From Salibaculum sp035270045 (GTDB taxonomy: Bacteria > Pseudomonadota > Alphaproteobacteria > Rhodobacterales > Rhodobacteraceae), in NCBI RefSeq assembly GCF_035270045.1, contig NZ_DATFIP010000038.1, positions 1-56,719 on the forward strand: a DNA stretch of 56,719 nt, read 5' to 3'. The stretch's first letter is position 1, and each line of letters begins with the position of its first letter. The position numbers were made by a program, and so were the translations under genes. The notes beneath the pieces were generated by a model that was not told where the DNA came from, did not search any database, and saw nothing but the letters and a program-made list of their open reading frames with translations. This document shows positions 8,455 through 16,209 of the stretch, one piece after another.

Positions 8455-8493
8455 AAAACGGGGACCGAAGCCCCCGTCTGAGTTTCGCCGTCC
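8455..8493 (+). repeat. 39-bp direct repeat, unit 2
   Basis: Matches unit 1 at 8325-8363 except for a few positions: the stem reads GGGGACCGAAGCCCCC and four bases before the AGTTTCGCCGTCC tail differ. The same strand orientation suggests a tandem duplication of a small hairpin element. Confidence 0.65.
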
Positions 8494-8593
8494 AGGCTCA
8501 CTGTTTGTACCGCCCGGTTTCTGCCTGCGGCCTGGACGTCGGCAGCGCGAGCGCACCCGCGCCGTGCTCCTTGGTGCGCCTTGCGGCGCCCCC

Positions 8594-8626
8594 GGGCGGG
8601 GCGGGCCGCTCGGACCCGTCCCGCCC
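8594..8626 (-). terminator. Hairpin just after nrdJ
   Basis: GGGCGGG (8594-8600) pairs with CCCGCCC (8620-8626), with further pairing of CGGG/CCCG inside, six bases beyond the nrdJ stop. No U-tract follows on the minus strand, so it is a terminator-like or 3'-end-stabilising stem. Confidence 0.4.
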
Positions 8627-8632
8627 GTCTTA

Positions 8633-11600
8633 TCAGCTACACCCGCTGGTTCCGCCGCAGGTGTTGCATTTCATGCAGGTGCCGTTGCGCACCAGCGTGT
8701 AGTTGCCGCAATCACCGCAAGCCTCGCCCTCGTAGCCCTGCATCTTGGCCTTGTCGCGGGCCGTCAGTCCCGAGACCGAGGCCGAGCCGCCGCCCGTGGC
8801 CTGGGCCATGCCGCCCCCACTGGCGACGACGGGCATCACGGTGTCCAGCGCGGATTGCATCCCATCGCCGCCGTTCAGCGCCACGGAGCCTGCCCCGCCC
8901 TGCAGGACCACCAGGTCCTGCGGGACGCGCTTGCGCAGGTAGCCGGTCGAACTGATCTGCTTGAGCACCTCCAGGCTGCGCGAACTGGCGCTCTCCGACA
9001 TCTCCTTGATGTTGGAGACGCCCTCTTCCTCGCCCCGGCCGAGGCTGTCGAAGGACGCGCCTTCGGGCTTCACATGGGCCAGGTCGGTGCGATCGAGATA
9101 GCTGACCGCGAGCTCGCGGAAGATGTAGTCGAGGATCGAGGTCGCGTTCTTGATGCTGTCGTTGCCCTGCACCATGCCCGCCGGTTCGAACTTGGTGAAG
9201 GTGAAGGCATCGACGAACTCCTCCAGCGGCACGCCGTATTGCAGGCCCACGGACACGGCGATGGCGAAGTTGTTCATCATCGCGCGGAACCCGGCACCTT
9301 CCTTGTGCATGTCGATGAAGATCTCGCCCAGGTTGCCGTCCTCGTATTCGCCCGTGCGCAGGTAGACCTTGTGCCCGCCGACGATGGCCTTCTGGGTGTA
9401 ACCCTTGCGTCGTTCGGGCATCTTCTCGCGGTGGTTGCGGACGATTTCCTTGACGACGACCTTCTCGATCACCTTTTCGGCCAGCACCGTGGCCTTTTCC
9501 CGGGCCGAGCCGCTTTCGAGGGTTTCCTGCGCCTCTTCGTCATCCTCGACCAGGGCGGCGGCCAGCGGCTGGCTGAGCTTGGAGCCGTCGCGGTAGAGCG
9601 CGTTGGCCTTCACCCCCATGGACCAGCTGCGCTCATAGGCCGCCTGGCAGTCCTCGATGGTGGCATCATTGGGCATGTTGATCGTCTTGGAAATCGCCCC
9701 CGAGATGAAGCTCTGGGCCGCTGCCATCATGTCGATATGGCTGTTGACGCCAAGGAACCGGCTGCCCTTCTTGCCGCAGGGGTTGGCGCAGTCGAAGACG
9801 TGGTAGTGCTCTTCGCGCAGGAAGGGCGCGCCTTCCAGCGTCATGGTCCCGCAGACGTGGTCGTTGGCGGCCTCGATATCGGCCTTGTTGAAGCCCAGGT
9901 GCCCCAGCAGGTCGAAGGTCGGATCATTGAGCCGCTCGGCCGGGATGCCCAGGGTCTTCTTGCAGAACTCCTCGCCCAGCGTCCACTGGTTGAAGACGAA
10001 GCGGATGTCGAAGGCACTCGGCAGGGCCGCCTCGATCTTGGCGATCTCGGCCTCGCCGAAACCGTGGCCGATCAGCGCGGTGTGGTTGATGCCCGGCGCA
10101 TTGCCAAGGGTGCCGTGGCCCACGGCGTAGGCGACGATCTCCTCGATCTCGGTGGCGCCGTAGCCCAGCTTTTCCAGCGCCGCCGGAACCGACTGGTTGA
10201 TGATCTTGAAGTAGCCGCCACCGGCCAGCTTCTTGAACTTGACCAGCGCGAAGTCGGGTTCGATCCCGGTGGTGTCGCAGTCCATGACCAGCCCGATCGT
10301 GCCCGTCGGCGCGATCACCGTGGCCTGCGCATTGCGATAGCCGTTCTTCTCACCCAGGGTCAGCGCTTCGTCCCAGGCCGTCATGGCCAGGTCGACGAGG
10401 CGGCTGTCGGGACAGTTTGCGTGATCCAGCGCGACCGGCTTGACCTCCAGGCCTTCATAGCCTTCGGCCGCGCCATAGGCGGCGTTGCGGTGGTTGCGGA
10501 TCACGCGCAACATGTGGTCGCGGTTCTTGTCGAACCGGGTGAAGGCGCCCAGTTCGCCGGCGATCTCGGCGCTGGTGGCATAGGACACACCGGTCATGAT
10601 CGCGGTAAGGGCGCCGGCCAGCGCGCGGCCCTCGTCGCTGTCATAGCCCAGCCCCATGTTCATCAGCAGGCCGCCGATGTTGGCATAGCCCAGGCCAAGG
10701 GTGCGGAAGTCATAGGACAGCTGCGCGATTTCCTTGGACGGGAACTGCGCCATCATCACCGAGATTTCCAGCGTCAGGGTCCAGAGGCGCGTGGCGTGCA
10801 TGTAGTCCTCGGCCTGGAACTGCCCGTCCTGGTAGAAGGTCAGCAGGTTCATCGAGGCCAGGTTGCAGGCCGTGTCGTCCAGGAACATGTATTCCGAACA
10901 GGGGTTCGAGCCGCGGATCGCCCCGTCCTCGGGGCAGGTGTGCCAGGCATTGACCGTGTCGTGATACTGGATGCCCGGATCGGCACAGGCCCAGGCGGCG
11001 TGACCGACCTTTTCCCACAGGTCACGGGCCTTGACGGTGCGGGCGACCTCGCCGTCGGTGCGGTTGATCAGCTCCCAGTCGGCATCTTCGCGCACGGCCT
11101 TGAGGAAGTCATCCGTCACACGGATCGAGTTGTTGGAATTCTGGCCCGAAACCGAGTTGTAGGCCTCGCTGTCCCAGTCGGTGTCGTAGGTCGGGAACTC
11201 GATGCTGTCATAGCCCTGCTTGGCATAGTCCAGCACGCGCTTGACGTAGGTTTCGGGAATGGCGACCTTCTTGGCCTCGCGGATGGCGGCCTTGAGCCCG
11301 GCGTTGGTCTTCGGGTCACAGGCGTCCTCGGCCGTGCCGTCCCAGGCCTTGATGGCGGCGAAGATCTCGTTGAGCCGGGCCTCGTGCATCTTGGAGCCGG
11401 CAACGATGCTGGCGACCTTCTGCTCCTCCAGCACCTTCCAGTCGATGAACTCCTCAATATCCGGATGGTCGGCGTCCACGATCACCATCTTGGCGGCCCG
11501 GCGCGTGGTCCCGCCGGACTTGATGGCGCCCGCGGCACGGTCGCCGATCTTGAGAAAGCCCATCAAACCGCTGGATTTGCCGCCGCCAGAAAGCGACTCG

Positions 11601-12301
11601 CCCTCGGCGCGCAGGTGGCTGAAGTTGGTCCCGGTGCCCGAGCCGTACTTGAACAGCCGCGCCTCGCGCACCCACAGATCCATGATGCCGCCATCGTTCA
11701 CGAGGTCGTCGGAACACCCCTGGATGAAGCAGGCATGCGGCTGCGGGTGTTCATAGGCGCTCTGCGAGGCGGTCAGCTCGCCGGTGCGGTAATCCACGTA
11801 GTGGTGCCCCTGGCCCGGGCCGTCGATGCCATAGGCCCAGTGCAGCCCGGTGTTGAACCACTGGGGCGAGTTCGGGGCGGCCCGCTGGGTGGCCAACATG
11901 TAGCGCATCTCGTCGAAATAGGCCCGGGCATCCTCTTCGCTGGAAAAATAGCCGCCCTTCCAGCCCCAGTAGGTCCAGGCGCCGGCCATGCGGTCGAAGA
12001 CCTGCTTGGCGCTGGTCTCGCCGGTGCGCGCGGCGCCCTGGGCCGCTTCGGCGCGCCACAGGAAGTCCGGCACGCCCTTTTCCCGGACCCGCTTCAACTT
12101 GTCCGGCACGCCAGCCTTGCGGAAATACTTCTGGGCGATCACGTCGCTGGCGACCTGGCTCCAGCTGGCGGGGATCTCGCAGTTCTCGAGTTTGAAGACG
12201 GTGGTGCCGTCGGGATTGCGGATTTCCGACGTGGTGGTCTTGAATTCGATATCCGCGTAAGCGTCCTGCCCGGCCTTCGTAAAGCTGCGTTCGATCTTCA
12301 T
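8633..12301 (-). CDS. nrdJ: Adenosylcobalamin-dependent (class II) ribonucleotide reductase
   Basis: Reduces ribonucleotides to deoxyribonucleotides with adenosylcobalamin as radical source, independent of oxygen. The 1222-aa chain is the long NrdJ form: N-terminal substrate-binding part (QRAAPNSPQWFNTGLHWAYG, ~residues 140-160), the specificity region around CFIQGCSDDLVND and KYGSGTGTNFS, the active-site region NPCSEYMFLDD, and a C-terminal tail carrying the redox cysteines and a Zn-ribbon-like CGDCGNYTLVRNGTCMKC. GAGGGAAAA stands directly before the ATG. A candidate NrdR operator pair lies 200-245 bp upstream. No cobalamin riboswitch was recognised in the leader. Confidence 0.97.
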   Translation of the reverse strand: MKIERSFTKAGQDAYADIEFKTTTSEIRNPDGTTVFKLENCEIPASWSQVASDVIAQKYFRKAGVPDKLKRVREKGVPDFLWRAEAAQGAARTGETSAKQVFDRMAGAWTYWGWKGGYFSSEEDARAYFDEMRYMLATQRAAPNSPQWFNTGLHWAYGIDGPGQGHHYVDYRTGELTASQSAYEHPQPHACFIQGCSDDLVNDGGIMDLWVREARLFKYGSGTGTNFSHLRAEGESLSGGGKSSGLMGFLKIGDRAAGAIKSGGTTRRAAKMVIVDADHPDIEEFIDWKVLEEQKVASIVAGSKMHEARLNEIFAAIKAWDGTAEDACDPKTNAGLKAAIREAKKVAIPETYVKRVLDYAKQGYDSIEFPTYDTDWDSEAYNSVSGQNSNNSIRVTDDFLKAVREDADWELINRTDGEVARTVKARDLWEKVGHAAWACADPGIQYHDTVNAWHTCPEDGAIRGSNPCSEYMFLDDTACNLASMNLLTFYQDGQFQAEDYMHATRLWTLTLEISVMMAQFPSKEIAQLSYDFRTLGLGYANIGGLLMNMGLGYDSDEGRALAGALTAIMTGVSYATSAEIAGELGAFTRFDKNRDHMLRVIRNHRNAAYGAAEGYEGLEVKPVALDHANCPDSRLVDLAMTAWDEALTLGEKNGYRNAQATVIAPTGTIGLVMDCDTTGIEPDFALVKFKKLAGGGYFKIINQSVPAALEKLGYGATEIEEIVAYAVGHGTLGNAPGINHTALIGHGFGEAEIAKIEAALPSAFDIRFVFNQWTLGEEFCKKTLGIPAERLNDPTFDLLGHLGFNKADIEAANDHVCGTMTLEGAPFLREEHYHVFDCANPCGKKGSRFLGVNSHIDMMAAAQSFISGAISKTINMPNDATIEDCQAAYERSWSMGVKANALYRDGSKLSQPLAAALVEDDEEAQETLESGSAREKATVLAEKVIEKVVVKEIVRNHREKMPERRKGYTQKAIVGGHKVYLRTGEYEDGNLGEIFIDMHKEGAGFRAMMNNFAIAVSVGLQYGVPLEEFVDAFTFTKFEPAGMVQGNDSIKNATSILDYIFRELAVSYLDRTDLAHVKPEGASFDSLGRGEEEGVSNIKEMSESASSRSLEVLKQISSTGYLRKRVPQDLVVLQGGAGSVALNGGDGMQSALDTVMPVVASGGGMAQATGGGSASVSGLTARDKAKMQGYEGEACGDCGNYTLVRNGTCMKCNTCGGTSGCS

Positions 12302-12499
12302 TTTTCCCTCGTGCCTCTTGTTCGCGGTCGTCGTTGCGACCGCCCGTGATGCCCTGAGCCGGAATGGCTCGCTTCGTGCCGGACGCAGGCCGAAACACCG
12401 CTGCCGCTGCCCACCAGGGTGGTGGCCGCGATTATGGGCCGCCTGCCGGCGCCCCGCCTGTGCCTTGGGTGTCTGTCCCTGCCGTCCTGCCCCGTCATG

Positions 12500-12515
12500 A
12501 CACTACATGTTGTGG
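12500..12515 (-). promoter_or_regulatory. Candidate NrdR box 1 upstream of nrdJ
   Basis: The minus strand reads CCACAACATGTAGTGT, a near-palindrome matching the NrdR consensus ACACWATATATWGTGT at 13 of 16 positions. NrdR is the ATP/dATP-sensing repressor of ribonucleotide reductase genes. Position upstream of nrdJ supports the call. Confidence 0.65.
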
Positions 12516-12530
12516 GCTTTCGTCCGGCTC

Positions 12531-12546
12531 GCACAAGATGGCAAAT
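12531..12546 (-). promoter_or_regulatory. Candidate NrdR box 2 (half-site)
   Basis: The minus strand reads ATTTGCCATCTTGTGC; only the right half (WGTG) matches the consensus well, about 8 of 16. It lies exactly 31 bp from box 1, the usual spacing of paired NrdR boxes, which is the main reason to list it. Confidence 0.35.
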
Positions 12547-12564
12547 CTATACCTGGGGGGTCAA
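12536..12564 (-). promoter_or_regulatory. Possible nrdJ promoter
   Basis: TTGACC (12564-12559 on the minus strand) is a good -35 element. At 17-bp spacing the -10 position reads only CCATCT, which is weak. It overlaps the second candidate NrdR box, as expected for repression. Confidence 0.35.
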
Positions 12565-12817
12565 CTTCATTTTAGCACAAAATGCAGGATTTTCAGCTTG
12601 ACCGGCGCGCGCCATGAGGATGGGTGCGATTCCTCCACCGGCTTGTGCACAAAAGGGTTAACGCCCGGGCCGGAAAAATTCCGCCGCGCCCTCAGCACCC
12701 TGTCACGGGAAGCTCACAAACCGCGCTAAGCACCGCGCAGGACGGTCACTGTTCCCACCGACGGAGAGGAGTGTCACCGAAGCGCCACGCGACCGGTCCG
12801 GCGGGCGGTGCGGAAAG

Positions 12818-12894
12818 TGGTCGGGGCGGCGAGATTCGAACTCACGACCCCCTGTACCCAAAACAGGTGCGCTACCAGACTGCGCCACGCCCCG
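12818..12894 (-). tRNA. tRNA-Pro (anticodon TGG)
   Basis: A 77-nt cloverleaf with encoded CCA: acceptor stem CGGGGCG/CGCCCCG, D arm with GCGC stem, anticodon stem CCTGT/ACAGG with loop TTTGGGT giving anticodon TGG, five-base variable region and T loop TTCGAAT. All stems pair perfectly. It lies between the nrdJ upstream region and the DUF192 gene. Confidence 0.97.
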
Positions 12895-12939
12895 GACCAC
12901 GGCGACCGATCTACTTGCCCCGCGCGCGCTTGAAAAGCC

Positions 12940-13476
12940 CTAATCGGCGGGACAGGACCAGGCGGCGTCGGATCCGATGGCAGGGTGGCGCATCACGTCG
13001 CCCTCGGCGATTCCCAACCGCGCGGCCATGCCGCCGTTGATCTCGAGCACGAACTGCACAGCCTGCCCGCCCGGAATCGCGGTTTCGTCACGCGGGCGCG
13101 CCATCGGATGCAGCCGGGTCAGGCGGCCGGTCGCATCGAAGAAGAGCATGTCCAGCGGGATCAGCGTGTTGCGCATCCAGAAGCTGACTGGCCGTGGATC
13201 TGGATAGACGAACAGCATCCCTGACAAGGCCGGCATCTCTTCGACGTACATCAAACCGCGCGCACGGGTCGCGGCGGTATCCGCGACCTCGACGGAGAAG
13301 CGCGCCTGTCCCCAGTCGCCCCGCAGGGTGACCGCGTCCCGCGCGCACTGCGCTGCCGTCATCGTCGCCACCAGCGACAGGCAGAGCGTCAGCACTGCCG
13401 TCAGTCTTCGGTATCCGGGCGCTCGATGTCCCGGGCCACCCTTCAGTCGGTGTCTTCGCGCAGACCAGCTTCCCAT
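12940..13476 (-). CDS. DUF192 exported protein
   Basis: A 178-aa protein with a basic N-terminus and hydrophobic stretch (VLTLCLSLVATMTAAQC) forming a signal peptide, then a DUF192 domain with the family core ARGLMYVEEMPALSGMLFVY, SFWMRNTLIPLDMLFFD and FVLEINGG. The family's function is not established. The start at 13476 is chosen because GGAGG stands 7 nt upstream, inside the preceding cold-shock gene; this makes a 34-bp overlap in another frame and suggests translational coupling. A later GTG would remove the charged n-region. Confidence 0.85.
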   Translation of the reverse strand: MGSWSARRHRLKGGPGHRAPGYRRLTAVLTLCLSLVATMTAAQCARDAVTLRGDWGQARFSVEVADTAATRARGLMYVEEMPALSGMLFVYPDPRPVSFWMRNTLIPLDMLFFDATGRLTRLHPMARPRDETAIPGGQAVQFVLEINGGMAARLGIAEGDVMRHPAIGSDAAWSCPAD

Positions 13477-13979
13477 GGCAGAACCTCCGTCGCCATGAGA
13501 CCGCGCGCGCCTTCGACAGTGCGGACCCCGATGGCTTCGCCGGGGATCAGATCAGCAAGCCCCGAGCGGCGCAAGATCTCGATATGGACAAAGACGTCTT
13601 CCTCGACCCCGAAAATGTTGGCAAAACCGAAGCCCTTGACCTTGTCGAACCACTTGACCCGGGCCGGATGCATGGGCGCGGCGGCCAGTTCCTCGGCGCT
13701 CATCTCGGCGAAATCTGTCAGCCCGCCGCCGATAATGGCATCTGGTACCGTGATGTCGCGCACTTCAGACGCCTGCAGGCCGCGCTCCGTCTCGAGCACG
13801 ACGAGTTCGATCTCGGCCCCGTCGGCGACCGAACTCTGTCCGAAATTGCGCAGCACGTTGGCATGAAGAAGGATGTCGGGCCCGCCGTCGTCGCATACGA
13901 CGAAGCCGAACCCCTTGCCCGGATCGAACCACTTTACATGGCCCCGACACAGGCGCCCCTCGGTGTTTTCATCAGTCAT
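13443..13979 (-). CDS. Protein with two cold-shock domains
   Basis: A 178-aa protein with two CSDs joined by a linker of about 30 residues. Domain 1 (~12-75) has GHVKWFDPGKGFGFV and DILLHA; domain 2 (~106-170) has ARVKWFDKVKGFGFA and DVFVHIE, the RNP1 and RNP2 nucleic-acid-binding motifs. Alphaproteobacteria commonly carry such double-CSD proteins, often named CspD-like. It probably binds single-stranded RNA/DNA as a chaperone or antiterminator. The upstream gap (13980-14122) is distinctly AT-rich for this genome, suiting a promoter and cold-responsive leader. Confidence 0.92.
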   Translation of the reverse strand: MTDENTEGRLCRGHVKWFDPGKGFGFVVCDDGGPDILLHANVLRNFGQSSVADGAEIELVVLETERGLQASEVRDITVPDAIIGGGLTDFAEMSAEELAAAPMHPARVKWFDKVKGFGFANIFGVEEDVFVHIEILRRSGLADLIPGEAIGVRTVEGARGLMATEVLPWEAGLREDTD

Positions 13980-14122
13980 AAATCTCGGTTCCCGGCCCGC
14001 CGGACCCCATTCTCGACGGGATTACAAGGGATCAATTGCATCCTAATCCATGGAGTTTCAAGCCTGATCTTTTGTCTAATTTGTGCGACAAAAGTATTGT
14101 AACGCGCGAATACCATTTAACG

Positions 14123-14725
14123 TCAAGGATTAAGCCTTTGAACAAACCACTTTTTCTCTGTGTCGCGGGTCCATTGAAACCGATCGTGAAGGCGAAAAGC
14201 CCCATCTGCCCAAAACTCGATTTGCACAGGAGCGATGCGGTAGCCACCCCAGAACGGCGGCCTTTCCGGGTCTGTGCCCTTCTCGGCGGTGATCCGCGCC
14301 ACGTCGGCCATCAGCCGGCTGCGCGAGGACAGCGGCGCGGACTGGCGCGAGGCCCAGGCCCCGAGTCGGCTCTTGAGGCTGCGGCTGCGGTAATAGGCAT
14401 CGGCCTTCTCGCCCGCCTCGCGGATGACCGTGCCACGCACGCGGATCTGGCGGCGCAGGCTTTTCCAGTGGATGACGAAGGCCGCCGTGCCCGTCGCCTC
14501 GATCTCGGAAGCCTTTGCCGACCCGTAATTGGTGTAAAAGACGAAGGCGTCGGCCTCGATCTCCTTGAGCAGGACCATGCGCGCGTTCGGCATCCCCTCC
14601 GCGTCTGTCGTGGCCAGGGCCATGGCGTTGGGGTCGTTGACCTCGGTCTGCTCGGCCTCGGCCAGCCAGCGCCGGGCGATCTCGAAGGGATCGTCGCCCG
14701 CAAATATGCCTGTGCGGTCGCTCAT
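14123..14725 (-). CDS. pdxH: Pyridoxamine 5'-phosphate oxidase
   Basis: FMN enzyme making pyridoxal 5'-phosphate in the B6 synthesis and salvage pathway. The 200-aa product has the family motifs RMVLLK, FYTNYGSAKASEI, WKSLRRQIRVRG, RQSAP, and the C-terminal WGGYRIAP...IEFW...RLHDRF...QRLNP end. The start at 14725 has AGGAGA 6 nt upstream; an in-frame ATG 27 codons further out would add a non-family leader. Divergent from fabI. Confidence 0.96.
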   Translation of the reverse strand: MSDRTGIFAGDDPFEIARRWLAEAEQTEVNDPNAMALATTDAEGMPNARMVLLKEIEADAFVFYTNYGSAKASEIEATGTAAFVIHWKSLRRQIRVRGTVIREAGEKADAYYRSRSLKSRLGAWASRQSAPLSSRSRLMADVARITAEKGTDPERPPFWGGYRIAPVQIEFWADGAFRLHDRFQWTRDTEKKWFVQRLNP

Positions 14726-14830
14726 CTTGGTCTCCTGCTGGTTTGCCCGGCCTGCCGGGTGTTGGTCTGCCTTGCGCGCAACATAGCACGGCGCGGGCAG
14801 CGGCAAAGGCGGCTTGATGCGGTGTGACGC

Positions 14831-14849
14831 TTGGCTTACACCAAGCCAA
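14831..14849. promoter_or_regulatory. Inverted repeat in the pdxH-fabI divergent region
   Basis: TTGGCTT and AAGCCAA form a perfect 7-bp inverted repeat around ACACC, 29 bp before the fabI start. It could be an operator for a dimeric repressor of fatty acid synthesis or a stem in the fabI leader; no regulator is encoded next to it. Confidence 0.4.
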
Positions 14850-14877
14850 CCAAAGGCCGATGCGGCGGGAGTAAAGG

Positions 14878-15684
14878 ATGACGTCGAATTTGATGCAAGG
14901 AAAGCGCGGACTTGTCATGGGGCTGGCCAATGACAAGTCCATCGCCTGGGGCATAGCGAAGGCGCTGGCCGGCGCCGGGGCGGACCTGGCGTTTTCCTAC
15001 CAGGGCGAGGCCCTGAAAAAGCGTGTCGGCCCGCTTGCCGCCGAGCTGGGTTCGGACATCGTGCTGCCTTGCGATGTTGGCGACGAGGAGTCCATCGACG
15101 CGCTCTTTGACGGCCTGCGAGAGCACTGGGACAGCCTGGATTTCGTTGTTCATGCGATCGGCTTTTCCGACAAGGGCGAGTTGCGTGGCCGCTACGTCGA
15201 TACGAGCCGCCGGAATTTCGCCATGTCCATGGATATCTCGGTCTACTCCTTTACCGCCGTCATGCAGCGTGCCGAGAAGATGATGACCGACGGCGGCAGC
15301 GCCCTGACCATGACCTACTATGGCGCCGAACAGGTGATGCCGCATTACAACGTGATGGGCGTGGCCAAGGCCGCGCTCGAGGCCAGCGTGCGCTACATGG
15401 CCGAGGACCTTGGCAAGGACGGCATCCGCGTGAATGCCATTTCCGCCGGACCGATCAAGACGCTCGCGGCGAGCGGCATCGGCGATTTCCGCTATATCCT
15501 CAAGTGGAACGAGTTGAACTCGCCCCTGCGCAAGAATGTCACCATCGACGAGGTCGGCGGGTCCGCGCTCTACCTGCTCAGCGACCTTGGTGCGGGCGTG
15601 ACCGGCGAGGTGCACCATGTGGACGCGGGCTACCACGTGGTCGGCATGAAGGCGGTCGACGCCCCCGACATCGAGAAGGGCTGA
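14878..15684 (+). CDS. fabI: Enoyl-[acyl-carrier-protein] reductase (NADH)
   Basis: Catalyses the last reduction of each fatty acid elongation cycle. The 268-aa short-chain dehydrogenase has the FabI N-terminus GKRGLVMGLANDKSIAWGIA, the catalytic Tyr157-x6-Lys164 pair with Tyr147 also present, and SAGPIKTLAASGI at the substrate loop. GGGAG lies before the ATG. It is 3 bp ahead of gpt and so heads a likely operon fabI-gpt-aminotransferase. FabI is the triclosan and isoniazid-type target in other bacteria. Confidence 0.96.
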   Translation: MTSNLMQGKRGLVMGLANDKSIAWGIAKALAGAGADLAFSYQGEALKKRVGPLAAELGSDIVLPCDVGDEESIDALFDGLREHWDSLDFVVHAIGFSDKGELRGRYVDTSRRNFAMSMDISVYSFTAVMQRAEKMMTDGGSALTMTYYGAEQVMPHYNVMGVAKAALEASVRYMAEDLGKDGIRVNAISAGPIKTLAASGIGDFRYILKWNELNSPLRKNVTIDEVGGSALYLLSDLGAGVTGEVHHVDAGYHVVGMKAVDAPDIEKG

Positions 15685-15687
15685 GCC

Positions 15688-16209
15688 ATGGTCGACAACC
15701 GCCTGCCCCACGAGAAGGGATTTCACGTCAGCTGGGACCAGTTGCACCGCGACAGCCGGGCGCTGGCCTGGCGGCTCGACGGATACGGCCCCGACAACGG
15801 CGCCTGGCGGGCGGTGGTGGCGATCACCCGCGGCGGCATGGCCCCGGCGATGATCGTGGCCCGCGAACTGGACATCCGCACCGTCGACACGATCTCGGTC
15901 AAATCCTACCTTTCGGGCGGCGGCAAGGCCGACCAGCGCCGCGAGGCGCAGGTTCTGAAAAGCCCCGATGCCGCGATGATGGGCGACGGCGAGGGCGTGC
16001 TGATCGTCGATGACCTGGTCGATACCGGCAAGACGCTGGAGCTGGTCCGCGAAATGTATCCAAAGGCGCATTTCGCCACCGTCTATGCCAAGCCCCAGGG
16101 CGAGCCGCAGGTCGAGACCTTCATCACCGGGGTCAGCCAGGACACCTGGATCTTCTTTCCCTGGGACATGGCGCTGCAATACGTCGAGCCCTACCGGGGC
16201 CGCGATTGA
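15688..16209 (+). CDS. gpt: Xanthine(-guanine) phosphoribosyltransferase
   Basis: Purine salvage enzyme joining xanthine or guanine to PRPP. The 173-aa protein has the PRTase signature GVLIVDDLVDTGKT near residues 104-117 and an N-terminal extension reading FHVSWDQLHRDSRALAWRL, typical of the alphaproteobacterial Gpt group (E. coli Gpt is about 20 residues shorter). WIFFPWD near the C-terminus is also conserved. Its TGA overlaps the TTG start of the next gene. Confidence 0.92.
   Translation: MVDNRLPHEKGFHVSWDQLHRDSRALAWRLDGYGPDNGAWRAVVAITRGGMAPAMIVARELDIRTVDTISVKSYLSGGGKADQRREAQVLKSPDAAMMGDGEGVLIVDDLVDTGKTLELVREMYPKAHFATVYAKPQGEPQVETFITGVSQDTWIFFPWDMALQYVEPYRGRD

Larger units (their letters stand above)
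8035..8632. other. 600-bp repeat-rich gap without a credible gene
   Basis: No frame here shows protein-like composition. The gap is filled by two inverted copies of a two-hairpin repeat, two strong hairpins, two direct repeats and a GC-rich stem next to the nrdJ stop. It separates the cupin gene from the convergent nrdJ gene. Confidence 0.6.
12302..12817. other. 516-bp nrdJ leader and upstream region
   Basis: No credible gene. From the nrdJ side it holds a ~200-nt GC-rich untranslated leader, candidate NrdR boxes (12500-12546), a possible promoter, a perfect TTGTGCACAA palindrome at 12643-12652 that resembles a DnaA box with one mismatch, and the region downstream of tRNA-Pro. Confidence 0.5.

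Noticed and set aside
8126..12349. Very long open frame (about 1400 codons) on the plus strand opposite nrdJ
   Set aside because: It is antisense to nrdJ, whose protein is fully conserved. High-GC genes of this type keep an opposite-strand frame open by codon bias, and the translation is Gly/Ala/Arg/His-rich without any family motif.
12302..12500. Cobalamin riboswitch in the nrdJ leader
   Set aside because: I looked for the conserved B12 box on the minus strand and found no convincing match; a covariance search would settle this.
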